Source: DRVV01 sp964487415
GTDB lineage: Archaea > Thermoproteota > Bathyarchaeia > Bathyarchaeales > Bathycorpusculaceae
Direction of reading: 5' to 3'
DNA: 29,983 nt
Assembly (NCBI GenBank): GCA_964487415.1
Contig: CAZAPQ010000068.1
Span: forward strand, 1-29,983
The notes under the pieces are model-generated. The model was not told where the DNA came from and ran no database searches. It saw nothing but the letters and a program-made list of their open reading frames with translations. Shown here piece after piece: positions 15,483-22,163 of the stretch. Each line of letters opens with the position of its first letter. The first letter of the stretch is position 1. The position numbers and the translations under genes were made by a program.

Positions 15483-16535
15483 TTAGCTCTTGCTGGATAG
15501 ATTAGAAGCCAAAGCCGGATGTGTAAGGTCCTCATTTGGATCTATGGTTTCAATACGCATCTTTCTCCATGTATATCTTGGAAGGCTTGCCATGCCAAGG
15601 ACTTCGAAACGGAATAACGCGGACTTATACCAGTTTATTCCAGGATTCTTGTCGGTGGCGAATCCAAGTTTCGAGGCAAATCCCTCATAATTCACATCAT
15701 CATAGTTCATAGGATACACGGAAAAGTCCGGAATAAGGTCGGTTACTACACAGTTCATCCTTGCAAGAAGCTTTTGGATGGCTAGCCATTTTTTAAGCGA
15801 TGCCTCATAACGCGTTAGACCGAAATATCCTACACCGTTTTCCTTGAGGGCGGACACTCCACGCACTATGAAGGCCCTCAGGCCTGAAAAAGTTTCAAGA
15901 GGTTCCGAGGAGAAAACGTCAAAAAATCCTCGAATATCAGCGGGTAACGGATCAGCAACGTTATATTCAATGAATTCTATATCTAAACCATAATCTTGGT
16001 TGACGGCCTTCAAGAAATTTCCTAACCGCTTGTCGATATCTAAAACAACTATACGCGAAGGAAGCCTAGTTAAAGCTAAAGCGATGCTTAACAAATCATC
16101 GTCGCCAATCAAAATGAAGCTCTTTCCATCTAAATCACCATAGTGATGCATTAATGCCACTCTTGCAACCACATCCTGCTCCAGCATATATCCCTGGAAA
16201 AAGTCAAGAATTGGAGGAGGCCGTTTCGCAGTTATGCGCTTGAATTCCTCCAGAACTTCTGTAAACTTTGCCTGTGGGATTATACGCTTACCTAGACATG
16301 ACGGGCAAATTTTAGCTTTAAATTTTAAGCTTTCTAAGTTTATTTGACACCTTCCTTTTTCAGTAATATAGAAAACGCCTTTATCCGCAGCTACAAAGTT
16401 TCTCTCCCGGAGGTTTCTCAACGCTGTAACAAATTCATTTAGCGTGCAGTTAGAATTGTCAAGCAATTCCCAGAAATTCCTATTTGAAACGGCGAGTTCA
16501 TGCAATATTGCCAGTTCCACCCTTTCCAATGACAT
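15483..16535 (-). CDS. bpsA: N4-bis(aminopropyl)spermidine synthase-like protein (BpsA family, former DUF43)
   Basis: 350 residues: N-terminal winged helix (about 1-62), a short linker with a CPSC pair (77-80), and a Rossmann-type aminopropyltransferase domain with the family's hallmark GDDD (144-147) after FILI, followed by VLDIDKR (165-170). Characterised BpsA in Thermococcus and Thermus-type thermophiles transfers two aminopropyl groups from decarboxylated SAM to spermidine, making a branched polyamine that protects nucleic acids at high temperature. The gene directly upstream, overlapping by 38 bases, is SpeD, which makes that donor. ATG at 16535 is read here (M-S-L-E-R-V) with gggagg-like bases upstream. 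Family assignment is good; the exact polyamine product is inferred. Confidence 0.9.
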   Translation of the reverse strand: MSLERVELAILHELAVSNRNFWELLDNSNCTLNEFVTALRNLRERNFVAADKGVFYITEKGRCQINLESLKFKAKICPSCLGKRIIPQAKFTEVLEEFKRITAKRPPPILDFFQGYMLEQDVVARVALMHHYGDLDGKSFILIGDDDLLSIALALTRLPSRIVVLDIDKRLGNFLKAVNQDYGLDIEFIEYNVADPLPADIRGFFDVFSSEPLETFSGLRAFIVRGVSALKENGVGYFGLTRYEASLKKWLAIQKLLARMNCVVTDLIPDFSVYPMNYDDVNYEGFASKLGFATDKNPGINWYKSALFRFEVLGMASLPRYTWRKMRIETIDPNEDLTHPALASNLSSKS

Positions 16536-16872
16536 CCCTCCTGATTACTCTCTTCTTAACAATTTTTGGCCGGAGTTCTTCTTTTAGCAGTTGGAAAGCC
16601 CTCAAAGCTGGTTCACCGTTGCCACATGTGAAAATGTCTAATGCTACGTAACAATATTCAGGCCATGTATGAACACTTAGATGCGACTCGCTTAGGAGGT
16701 AGATTGCAGAAACACCATGAGGCTCAAATTGATGAAAACTTGAAGAAACAACATGGAGCCCAGATTTAGAAACTACCCTATCCAAAATGTTCCGCAGGTC
16801 TTCCACCCTGGATATTTTCCCAGGGTCCACCCCTCGAAACTCGGCGATAATGTGGATGCCCATACCGAACAC
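16498..16872 (-). CDS. speD: S-adenosylmethionine decarboxylase proenzyme
   Basis: 124 residues. The self-cleavage region reads LSESHLSVHTWPE; cleavage would fall between Glu62 and Ser63, leaving a pyruvoyl group on the new alpha chain. His68 and Cys83 (in IFTCG) match processing and catalytic residues of the Thermotoga enzyme at the same numbering. The product is decarboxylated SAM, the aminopropyl donor for BpsA just downstream. Start: GTG 16872 gives an N-terminus aligning with family members, but ggtgg lies too close to serve it; ATG 16863 has ggtgg and gggtg at better spacing and loses only three residues. A leader of about 75-90 bases precedes it (see the palindromes at 16922-16961). 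Overlaps bpsA by 38 bases. Confidence 0.94.
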   Translation of the reverse strand: MFGMGIHIIAEFRGVDPGKISRVEDLRNILDRVVSKSGLHVVSSSFHQFEPHGVSAIYLLSESHLSVHTWPEYCYVALDIFTCGNGEPALRAFQLLKEELRPKIVKKRVIRRDVIGKGGTGNIA

Positions 16873-16921
16873 CCACCATTACCGTCGAGCATCTGAGGAT
16901 GACCAGCAGCATATTTTACTG

Positions 16922-16961
16922 ACATACGCATATGTTTTTGTCCTCTAAGCTGACGCAGAGG
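16922..16961. repeat. Two inverted repeats in the speD leader
   Basis: ACATA-CGCA-TATGT (16922-16935) and CCTCT...AGAGG (16942-16946 with 16957-16961, allowing an inner GC pair) lie between the predicted speD promoter and the speD start. Either could be an operator or an RNA hairpin. Stems are 5 bases, so chance occurrence is possible. Confidence 0.4.
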
Positions 16962-16964
16962 GCT

Positions 16965-16979
16965 TTTATTTATAAATTT
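16965..16979 (-). promoter_or_regulatory. TATA-like box for speD-bpsA
   Basis: On the minus strand the sequence reads aaatttataaataaa, a strong archaeal TATA-like element, roughly 95-105 bases before the speD start. This predicts an unusually long leader for a region where most transcripts look nearly leaderless. Confidence 0.5.
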
Positions 16980-17087
16980 TGCGGTCTAAGAACTATAAGA
17001 TCCTTTAAAGTAATTGCGTTCCAGTCAATAATATATAATGAAACAAGATTAACCCCTTCGTCATTCAAAAATGATTTAACAACATTT

Positions 17088-18005
17088 CTAATATCTTCCA
17101 AGAAGCTTTAGCAGTATAGCTTTCGCTGAATACAGTCTATTCTCGCTTTGTTCATATATTATTGATTGGGAACTTTCAATGATATCCTCAGATATCTCGT
17201 ATCCACGATGTATTGGCATGTCATGCATTATATAGGCGCTGCTTCCCTTCATAAGCTCCTTGTTAATTTGGTAGGGCATCATAGTTTTGATGCGTCTCTC
17301 TTTTTCAGAGGCAAATCTCGGATCCGTAAAGAACTCCATATCAACCCAAGTGTCAGTATAGACGAAATCTGCATCCTTAACGGCTTCTCGAGCATCTAAT
17401 GTTGTTTTCCATAAACCAGTTTTTCTGGCATTCTCTAGAAGATCGTCGTCCCTTGATGGTTCATTAAAGATTGGGGTTACTGTTGTTATTTCAATCCCTA
17501 ATTTGGTACATCCCTCAATGAGCGAATTGCAAACATTGTTATGGACGCCTATATAAACTAGCTTGAGCCCCCGCAGCCGACCCTTCTTCTCCTTCATAGT
17601 CATTAAATCGGCTATAACTTGGCTGGGATGGTACTTCTCATCACATCCATTAATCACTGGAACCCTTGAGGCCTTTACCATGACTTGTAGATCGCAATTC
17701 CTGAGAAGCCTTGCCAAGATACAATCAACATTTCTTGATAAATAATGGGTTTCATCATAGATGTCTGCTATTGTGAAGTTTGTAGCTCTCCAGTCAATAT
17801 AGAGGGCGTGACCTCCCATCTGGGTCATTGCAACCTCGAAGGAAACCCTTGTACGTGTAGAGGTTTTCTGGAAAATCATGGCAAGGGATTTACTGTCTAA
17901 GGCTTTACGATACTTCTCTGGATTTTGCTTAACCTCAATTGCCATTTCAATCAATTTTTCAAGCTGCTCGCCAGATAATTCCTTAAAATTGATCAGATGC
18001 ATCAT
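17088..18005 (-). CDS. Carbamoyltransferase of the ATCase/OTCase superfamily, atypical substrate loops
   Basis: 305 residues, normal for an ornithine carbamoyltransferase. Carbamoyl-phosphate features are intact: STRTR (49-53), YHPSQ (125-129) and ENRLYSAKA near the end (Arg290). The amino-acid-binding parts differ from ornithine enzymes: the usual SMG loop after D-x-W reads DTWVDME (218-224), the HCLP motif reads HDMP (261-264) without its cysteine, and the swinging loop from the neighbouring subunit has TNFTIADIY instead of the SQMGKKE type. Automatic annotation would call it ArgF. A different or relaxed acceptor is a fair alternative, and the neighbouring polyamine genes make an amine acceptor conceivable but unproven. 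ATG 18005 follows ggtgta; the promoter region is shared with the divergent dtdA gene. Confidence 0.82.
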   Translation of the reverse strand: MMHLINFKELSGEQLEKLIEMAIEVKQNPEKYRKALDSKSLAMIFQKTSTRTRVSFEVAMTQMGGHALYIDWRATNFTIADIYDETHYLSRNVDCILARLLRNCDLQVMVKASRVPVINGCDEKYHPSQVIADLMTMKEKKGRLRGLKLVYIGVHNNVCNSLIEGCTKLGIEITTVTPIFNEPSRDDDLLENARKTGLWKTTLDAREAVKDADFVYTDTWVDMEFFTDPRFASEKERRIKTMMPYQINKELMKGSSAYIMHDMPIHRGYEISEDIIESSQSIIYEQSENRLYSAKAILLKLLGRY

Positions 18006-18039
18006 TACACCATTCTAGCATAAGTTTCAAAGCATCACT

Positions 18040-18051
18040 CTTATTATAAAC
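18040..18051. promoter_or_regulatory. AT-box able to serve both divergent genes
   Basis: TTATTATAAA on the plus strand and TTTATAATAA on the minus strand are both acceptable TATA-like boxes at the same position. They sit about 47-56 bases before the preferred dtdA start (18097) and about 36-46 bases before the carbamoyltransferase start (18005), so one site could place two divergent transcription starts. Confidence 0.4.
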
Positions 18052-18096
18052 TTTATGTAGCAATTAATTATGCAATGCGGTTCTGGATCAGGTAAC

Positions 18097-18924
18097 ATGA
18101 ACGTTTTGATAGCCGCATCTAAAAAGGATCCTGCAAGCTTAAACATTGTTGAACAAATTCTGAAAAACTATCCATTTGGCGTAACTATGGAAAAATTTCA
18201 GGAAGCGCCAGTCTACTCCTACAAGGCTAATGACAGAAGCATAGCGCTAACCATTCTGGATTATGAGCTGGTATATGCACAGAACATAACCGAGTTTTCA
18301 CCCCACCCTGAACTAGTAGTTTTTGTTTCGAGGCATAGCAGCGCCAGCGGAACCCCAACCCTCTCCGTGCACACTCCCGGAAATTTTGGAGAGGCGGAAT
18401 TAGGAGGAATCCCAAGGAAAGTTTCAGTTTCCCCCGCGAGGGCGATGGCGAAAGCCCTAAAAACAATGGCGAAAATCCTCAGCGAGAAAAAACTCGCGTA
18501 CAGGGTGTCATATGAATGCACCCATCATGGCCCATCTTTAGATGTGCCAGCAATGTTCGTCGAGCTAGGAAGCACGCCAAGGGAATGGGAAGACAAAGAG
18601 GCTGCAGAGGTTGTCGCCAAAGCAGCCATGGAGGCTGCCTTAGACTTCAAAGAGAATCAGGCAAAGGCTGTTATAGGCATAGGGGGGCCACACTATAACG
18701 AGAAGTTCACTAGAATGGCCTTGGAGGATGCTATTGCTTTCGGGCATATGATACCAAAGTATGCAATGGAACATGTTGACGAGTATATTTTGGGACAATG
18801 CATCGAAAGAACTTTTGAGAAGGTCGAGTTTGCAGTTTTAGACTGGAAGGGCATGAGGGGAAAGGATAAAGATAGAATTATCAAACTGCTTGAAAGGGTA
18901 AATTTACAATTTAAGAAAGTTTGA
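18097..18924 (+). CDS. dtdA: D-aminoacyl-tRNA deacylase, archaeal DTD2 type
   Basis: 275 residues from ATG 18097 (284 if the in-frame ATG 18070 is used). Family landmarks: VLIAASKKDPASLNIVEQI, then PELVVFVSRHSSASGTPTLS, HTPGNFGEAELGG, YECTHHGPSLDVPAMFVELG (in parts), VIGIGGPHYNEKFT and FGHMIPKYAM. These mark archaeal/plant DTD2 (GEK1-like), a zinc enzyme that removes D-amino acids wrongly attached to tRNA and, in plants and archaea, aldehyde-modified residues. The shorter start is preferred since the predicted transcript begins near 18072 and the core fold begins at MNVLIAAS. Expressed divergently from the carbamoyltransferase. Confidence 0.94.
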   Translation: MNVLIAASKKDPASLNIVEQILKNYPFGVTMEKFQEAPVYSYKANDRSIALTILDYELVYAQNITEFSPHPELVVFVSRHSSASGTPTLSVHTPGNFGEAELGGIPRKVSVSPARAMAKALKTMAKILSEKKLAYRVSYECTHHGPSLDVPAMFVELGSTPREWEDKEAAEVVAKAAMEAALDFKENQAKAVIGIGGPHYNEKFTRMALEDAIAFGHMIPKYAMEHVDEYILGQCIERTFEKVEFAVLDWKGMRGKDKDRIIKLLERVNLQFKKV

Positions 18925-18993
18925 ATCATCATTCCTATAGAAAAGTTAATAGAAAAGCATGTCAATCTATCAAACAATTTGCTGGTAACTAAA

Positions 18994-19161
18994 ATGGGCT
19001 TAAAATCCTTCCTATTGCAATGCACAAAAACTTTAAAGCTTGCGGTGAAGCCAACAAGAAGCGAGCTTTGGCTTTCAATAAGAATATGCTTCTTAGGTGT
19101 AGGTGCTGTTGGATTTATAGGATTCATAATAAAGTTGCTCGCTAGCATTGTTCCGTATTAA
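18994..19161 (+). CDS. secE: Preprotein translocase subunit SecE (Sec61 gamma)
   Basis: 55 residues from ATG 18994 (60 from an in-frame TTG at 18979). An amphipathic helix with the conserved LAVKPTRSELWLS is followed by a single membrane span (about 29-52, IRICFLGVGAVGFIGFII in part) ending near the C-terminus. This is the one-span archaeal SecE that clamps SecY. Its place directly before spt5 and the uL11 gene is the conserved archaeal (and bacterial secE-nusG-rplK) order. Confidence 0.93.
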   Translation: MGLKSFLLQCTKTLKLAVKPTRSELWLSIRICFLGVGAVGFIGFIIKLLASIVPY

Positions 19162-19179
19162 CACATTCGAGGGCAAGTT

Positions 19180-19656
19180 ATGGAGAAACAACCCCCAACG
19201 AAAATTTTTGCCGTGAGAATAACAACGGGACAGGAGAGAAATGTGGCGAAACTTTTAGCAGCAAGAGTGGAGATGAACAAAATTCCGATAAAAGCTATCC
19301 TAGTTCCAGATGCGCTGAAAGGTTACATTTTCGTCGAGGCTGAAGGACCACATTTCGTCGAACAGGCCATAGCCGGAATCAAGCATATAAAATCTAAGGT
19401 TCCAGATTTTGTTAATTTCACTGAAATAGAGAAGTATATTGTCAGAAAACCAGTTATTGAGGAATTAAGCGAAAATGATATAGTTGAAGTTACAGGAGGA
19501 CCATTCAAGGGAATGAAGGCAAAAATAACCCGAATCGACAAAGCCAAAGAGGAAGTTACCCTAGAACTCCTTGAGGCAACGTTTACGCTGCCAATAACCG
19601 TCCATTCAGATTATGTTAAGCTTATAGAAAAAGCGAGAACTGAAGGAGGTGCATGA
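19180..19656 (+). CDS. spt5: Transcription elongation factor Spt5 (NusG homologue)
   Basis: 158 residues: NGN domain (about 8-92; IFAVRITTGQERNVAKLLA, LKGYIFVEAEGP) and KOW domain (about 98-150; ENDIVEVTGGPFKGMKAKITRI in parts). It binds the RNA polymerase clamp with Spt4 and raises processivity, coupling transcription with translation. ATG 19180 lies 18 bases after secE. Its stop overlaps the start region of the uL11 gene. Confidence 0.97.
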   Translation: MEKQPPTKIFAVRITTGQERNVAKLLAARVEMNKIPIKAILVPDALKGYIFVEAEGPHFVEQAIAGIKHIKSKVPDFVNFTEIEKYIVRKPVIEELSENDIVEVTGGPFKGMKAKITRIDKAKEEVTLELLEATFTLPITVHSDYVKLIEKARTEGGA

Positions 19657-20150
19657 TGGGCGAGAAAAAACTTGTAGAGCTTCTTGTAAGCGGAGGGCAA
19701 GCGACAGCCGGACCGCCTTTGGGACCAGCGCTGGGACCATTAGGAGTGAACGTTTTAGCTGTTGTCAACAAGATAAACGAGTTGACTAAAGATTACGCTG
19801 GAATGAAAGTTCCGGTAAAAATTACTATTGATCCTGAGACAAAACAATTTGAAGTCAACGTTGGAACTCCAACTACGTCAGCTCTAATCGTAAGTGAATT
19901 AAAAATCGAGAAGGGTTCAGGAGCTCCAAATAAAGAAAAAGTTGGCAATCTTACCATGGAACAGGTCATTCGAATAGCAAAAATTAAACGACCAGAACTC
20001 CTCTCTAAAACATTAAAATCCGCAGCTAAAGAGATACTGGGAACATGTGTCAGCATGGGAGTAACCGTTGATGGTAAGGATCCAAGGGAGGCTATCAGAG
20101 ATATCGATAATGGAAGATATGATGAAATATTTGCTAAGAGTGAAAGTTAA
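19656..20150 (+). CDS. rpl11: 50S ribosomal protein uL11
   Basis: 164 residues. The N-terminal domain has the conserved VSGGQATAGPPLGPALGPLG and VNVLAVVNKINELTKDYAGM; the C-terminal RNA-binding domain has TMEQVIRIAKIKRPELLS and KEILGTCVSMGVTVDGKDP. uL11 forms the stalk base contacting elongation factors. Two adjacent ATGs (19653 and 19656) follow ggaggtg; the second, four bases after it, has the more usable spacing and is chosen. A 53-base gap with a new promoter separates it from the uL1 gene. Confidence 0.97.
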   Translation: MGEKKLVELLVSGGQATAGPPLGPALGPLGVNVLAVVNKINELTKDYAGMKVPVKITIDPETKQFEVNVGTPTTSALIVSELKIEKGSGAPNKEKVGNLTMEQVIRIAKIKRPELLSKTLKSAAKEILGTCVSMGVTVDGKDPREAIRDIDNGRYDEIFAKSES

Positions 20151-20156
20151 GGGAAC

Positions 20157-20166
20157 ATTTTTATAA
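20157..20166 (+). promoter_or_regulatory. TATA-like box for the uL1-uL10-L12 operon
   Basis: atttttataat-type sequence about 40-47 bases before the uL1 ATG, just past the uL11 stop. It predicts a leader of about 15-20 bases and a transcript separate from secE-spt5-uL11. Confidence 0.5.
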
Positions 20167-20203
20167 TGCCTTTTTAATCCATGAATGGCGCGGGACCTTT
20201 AAA

Positions 20204-20857
20204 ATGCCAATAGAACAGAAAACCATACTAGCCGCGGTTAAAGAAGCTAAAGGGAAGGCTGGTAAAAGGAACTTCGTTCAATCAATTGAACTTATATTAA
20301 ACCTACAGGATATAGATATGAAATCTACAGATGGTAGACTTCAAGAGAATATAGAACTGCCGTTCCCGCCTCCTAGAAAAGCAAACAAAATCTGCATAAT
20401 CGCCACAGGAGAGTTGGCGCTTAAGGCAAAAAAGGCTAATGCCGATTTGATTATCGATAAGGATCAGCTTGAAAGCTTGGCGGGTAAGAAAAAGGATTTG
20501 AGGAAAATAGCCAATGAATACGATTTCTTCTTGGCAGAAGCCCCCCTAATGCCCCTTGTTGGCAAAGTTTTTGGCGCAGTTCTGGGCCCTCGCGGTAAGA
20601 TGCCTATCCCGATTCCTCCCACGGCTAACATTGAAAGTTTGATAGATAAGTACAGAAAAACCGTCTCTGTGAGATTAAGGAATCAGCCGGTAATTCAGTG
20701 CCGTGTCGGAACAGAGGATATGAAGGATGAAGAAATAGCAGAAAACATACAGGCTGTTTTAAGGGCTGTAGAGGCAAAATTGAAGAGAGGTATAAAGAAC
20801 GTTAAATTTGTTTACTTGAAAACTACAATGGGCAATACTGTGAAAATTAAACCATAG
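20204..20857 (+). CDS. rpl1: 50S ribosomal protein uL1
   Basis: 217 residues. Landmarks: RNFVQSIELILNLQDIDMK, IELPFPPPRKANKICIIATG, FFLAEAPLMPLVGKVFGAVLGPRGKMP (in parts), YRKTVSVRLRNQPVIQCRVG and the end FVYLKTTMGNTVKIKP. uL1 forms the mobile L1 stalk near the E site; in methanogens it also represses its own operon by binding the mRNA, so a similar control is possible here but no site was identified. ATG 20204. Twelve bases lie between its stop and the proposed CTG start of uL10. Confidence 0.97.
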   Translation: MPIEQKTILAAVKEAKGKAGKRNFVQSIELILNLQDIDMKSTDGRLQENIELPFPPPRKANKICIIATGELALKAKKANADLIIDKDQLESLAGKKKDLRKIANEYDFFLAEAPLMPLVGKVFGAVLGPRGKMPIPIPPTANIESLIDKYRKTVSVRLRNQPVIQCRVGTEDMKDEEIAENIQAVLRAVEAKLKRGIKNVKFVYLKTTMGNTVKIKP

Positions 20858-20864
20858 GAGAGGA
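20857..20864 (+). promoter_or_regulatory. Ribosome-binding site that fixes the CTG start of uL10
   Basis: ggagagga begins on the last base of the uL1 stop codon. The ggag core ends 9 bases before CTG 20870, the usual spacing for SD-led genes in this window. The in-frame codons between the uL1 stop and this CTG are GAG, AGG, AAG and CAT, none a usual start. Confidence 0.65.
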
Positions 20865-20869
20865 AGCAT

Positions 20870-21751
20870 CTGCCAACTCAACAAGTTTTAGAAAAGAAAG
20901 TTAGTGAAGTTGAAGAGATAGTACATCTTTTAAAGCAATACAAAGTCGTTGGCATAGCTAGCCTTCACAAGATAAGGGCAACTCAACTCCAAGAACTAAA
21001 AAAGAAACTAAAAGATGTTCACATGAGGGTTATAAAAAACACTCTAATGAAGAGAGCTATTGAAAAATGTGAAGACAAACCTAAACTCAAAGAGCTGGAA
21101 AAATATCTGACAGGATCGAATATTTTCTTATTCACAAACGCTAATCCTTTTAAACTCGCATTAACCCTAGAAAAAAGCAAAGTTTTCACCACAGCTAAAG
21201 CCGGAGACATAGCACCCTCAGATATAATCGTTCCCGGCGGGAATACAGGATTCCCTCCAGGCCCAGTAATAAGCCAGCTAAATGAGGTGGGCTTACCCAC
21301 TCGAATAGAATCTGGAAGCGTCTGGATAAACAAAGACACAGTAGTGGCTAAGAAGGGCGAGGTTATCTCTGAAAAACTTGCAAGTGTTTTGTCAAAACTT
21401 GGAATAAAGCCAATAGAAACAGGACTAATGATGCGAGTTGCATATGCTGATGGTCTCGTAATGGAAGACAAAGACCTCAAATTGGACATAGAGGGCGTGA
21501 AAAAACAATTAGAGACTTCTCAAAGCGAAGCCTTCAAATTATCCATAGGCATAGCTTATCCGACTAAGGAAAACATTCATGCCTTAATACAGATTGCCCA
21601 TCAAGAAGCATATGCTCTTTCCATAGGCGCAGTTATACCGACGAGGGAAACAATCAGAGAACTCATCCAAAGGGCATACATTGAAATGTTAAGTTTAAGT
21701 ACTAGATTGTCTAGCTTAGAAGAGAATATTAAACAGCTTGAAAAAGGTTAA
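20870..21751 (+). CDS. rpl10: 50S ribosomal protein uL10 (P0-like), apparently started at CTG
   Basis: 293 residues if translation begins at CTG 20870 (M-P-T-Q-Q-V-L-E-K-K). Typical uL10 elements follow: EEIVHLLKQYKVVGIASLHKI (in parts), MRVIKNTLMKRAIEK, NIFLFTNANPFKL, and FPPGPVISQLNEVGLPTRIESG (in parts). Three helices that would each hold an L12 dimer end the protein (around SEAFKLSIGIAYP, QEAYALSIGAVIP and the last helix). No ATG, GTG or TTG exists in frame between the upstream stop at 20855 and Met52 (21023), and starting at Met52 would delete much of the rRNA-binding domain. The acidic tail ending in a GxxxLFG-like motif, common in archaeal uL10, is absent. CTG or a base error (TTG to CTG) explains the start. 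Confidence 0.93.
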   Translation: MPTQQVLEKKVSEVEEIVHLLKQYKVVGIASLHKIRATQLQELKKKLKDVHMRVIKNTLMKRAIEKCEDKPKLKELEKYLTGSNIFLFTNANPFKLALTLEKSKVFTTAKAGDIAPSDIIVPGGNTGFPPGPVISQLNEVGLPTRIESGSVWINKDTVVAKKGEVISEKLASVLSKLGIKPIETGLMMRVAYADGLVMEDKDLKLDIEGVKKQLETSQSEAFKLSIGIAYPTKENIHALIQIAHQEAYALSIGAVIPTRETIRELIQRAYIEMLSLSTRLSSLEENIKQLEKG

Positions 21752-21778
21752 AATACTTGAAAGTAGAGGTGAAAGGGT

Positions 21779-22099
21779 ATGGAATACATTTACGCCGCAA
21801 TGCTCCTTCATAAAGCCGGAAAAGAGATAAACGAAGAAAACTTAACGCAGGTTCTAACAGCGGCTGGAGTAAACGTTGACGCAGTAAGGGTTAAGGCGTT
21901 AGTGGCATCCTTGGCAGAAGTCAACATCGACGAAGTTATAAAGTCTGCTCCCTCCATGATGACCGCCCCAGCGACTCCAACAGCAGCTACAGCAGGAGCA
22001 GCTGCTCCTTCAGAAGCCAAACCTAAAGAAGAAGAGAAAAAGAAAGAGGAAAAGAAAGAGGAAGAAGCTCTCGAAGGACTTGCAGCGCTGTTTGGTTAA
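21779..22099 (+). CDS. rpl12: 50S ribosomal protein P1/P2-type L12 stalk protein
   Basis: 106 residues. The helical N-terminus (MEYIYAAMLLHKAGKEINEE) dimerises and binds uL10; the middle is an Ala/Pro/Thr hinge (about 60-80), then a Lys/Glu-rich run and the conserved ending EALEGLAALFG, which recruits elongation factor GTPases. ATG 21779 is preceded by gaggtga. 27 bases after uL10, the last gene of the operon. The aEF-binding ending that uL10 lacks is present here. Confidence 0.97.
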   Translation: MEYIYAAMLLHKAGKEINEENLTQVLTAAGVNVDAVRVKALVASLAEVNIDEVIKSAPSMMTAPATPTAATAGAAAPSEAKPKEEEKKKEEKKEEEALEGLAALFG

Positions 22100-22163
22100 A
22101 TCCATCTACTCTGTCCCAACAGTCCGGCAAATTTAAGAGCTATGTCAATTAATTTTTATTTGT

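Noticed and set aside
17061..17074. TCATT-CAAA-AATGA inverted repeat after the carbamoyltransferase gene as a terminator hairpin
   Set aside because: Five AT-rich base pairs only, and archaeal termination relies on T-tracts rather than such stems; no clear T-tract follows on the minus strand.
16932..17111. A 59-codon plus-strand ORF starting ATG in the gap between speD and the carbamoyltransferase gene
   Set aside because: No ribosome-binding site, no recognisable domain, and it runs into the antisense end of the carbamoyltransferase gene and through the speD promoter. Probably chance.
21023..21751. Starting uL10 at the first ATG (21023)
   Set aside because: Would remove 51 residues that clearly match the rRNA-binding N-terminus, and no ribosome-binding site precedes it.
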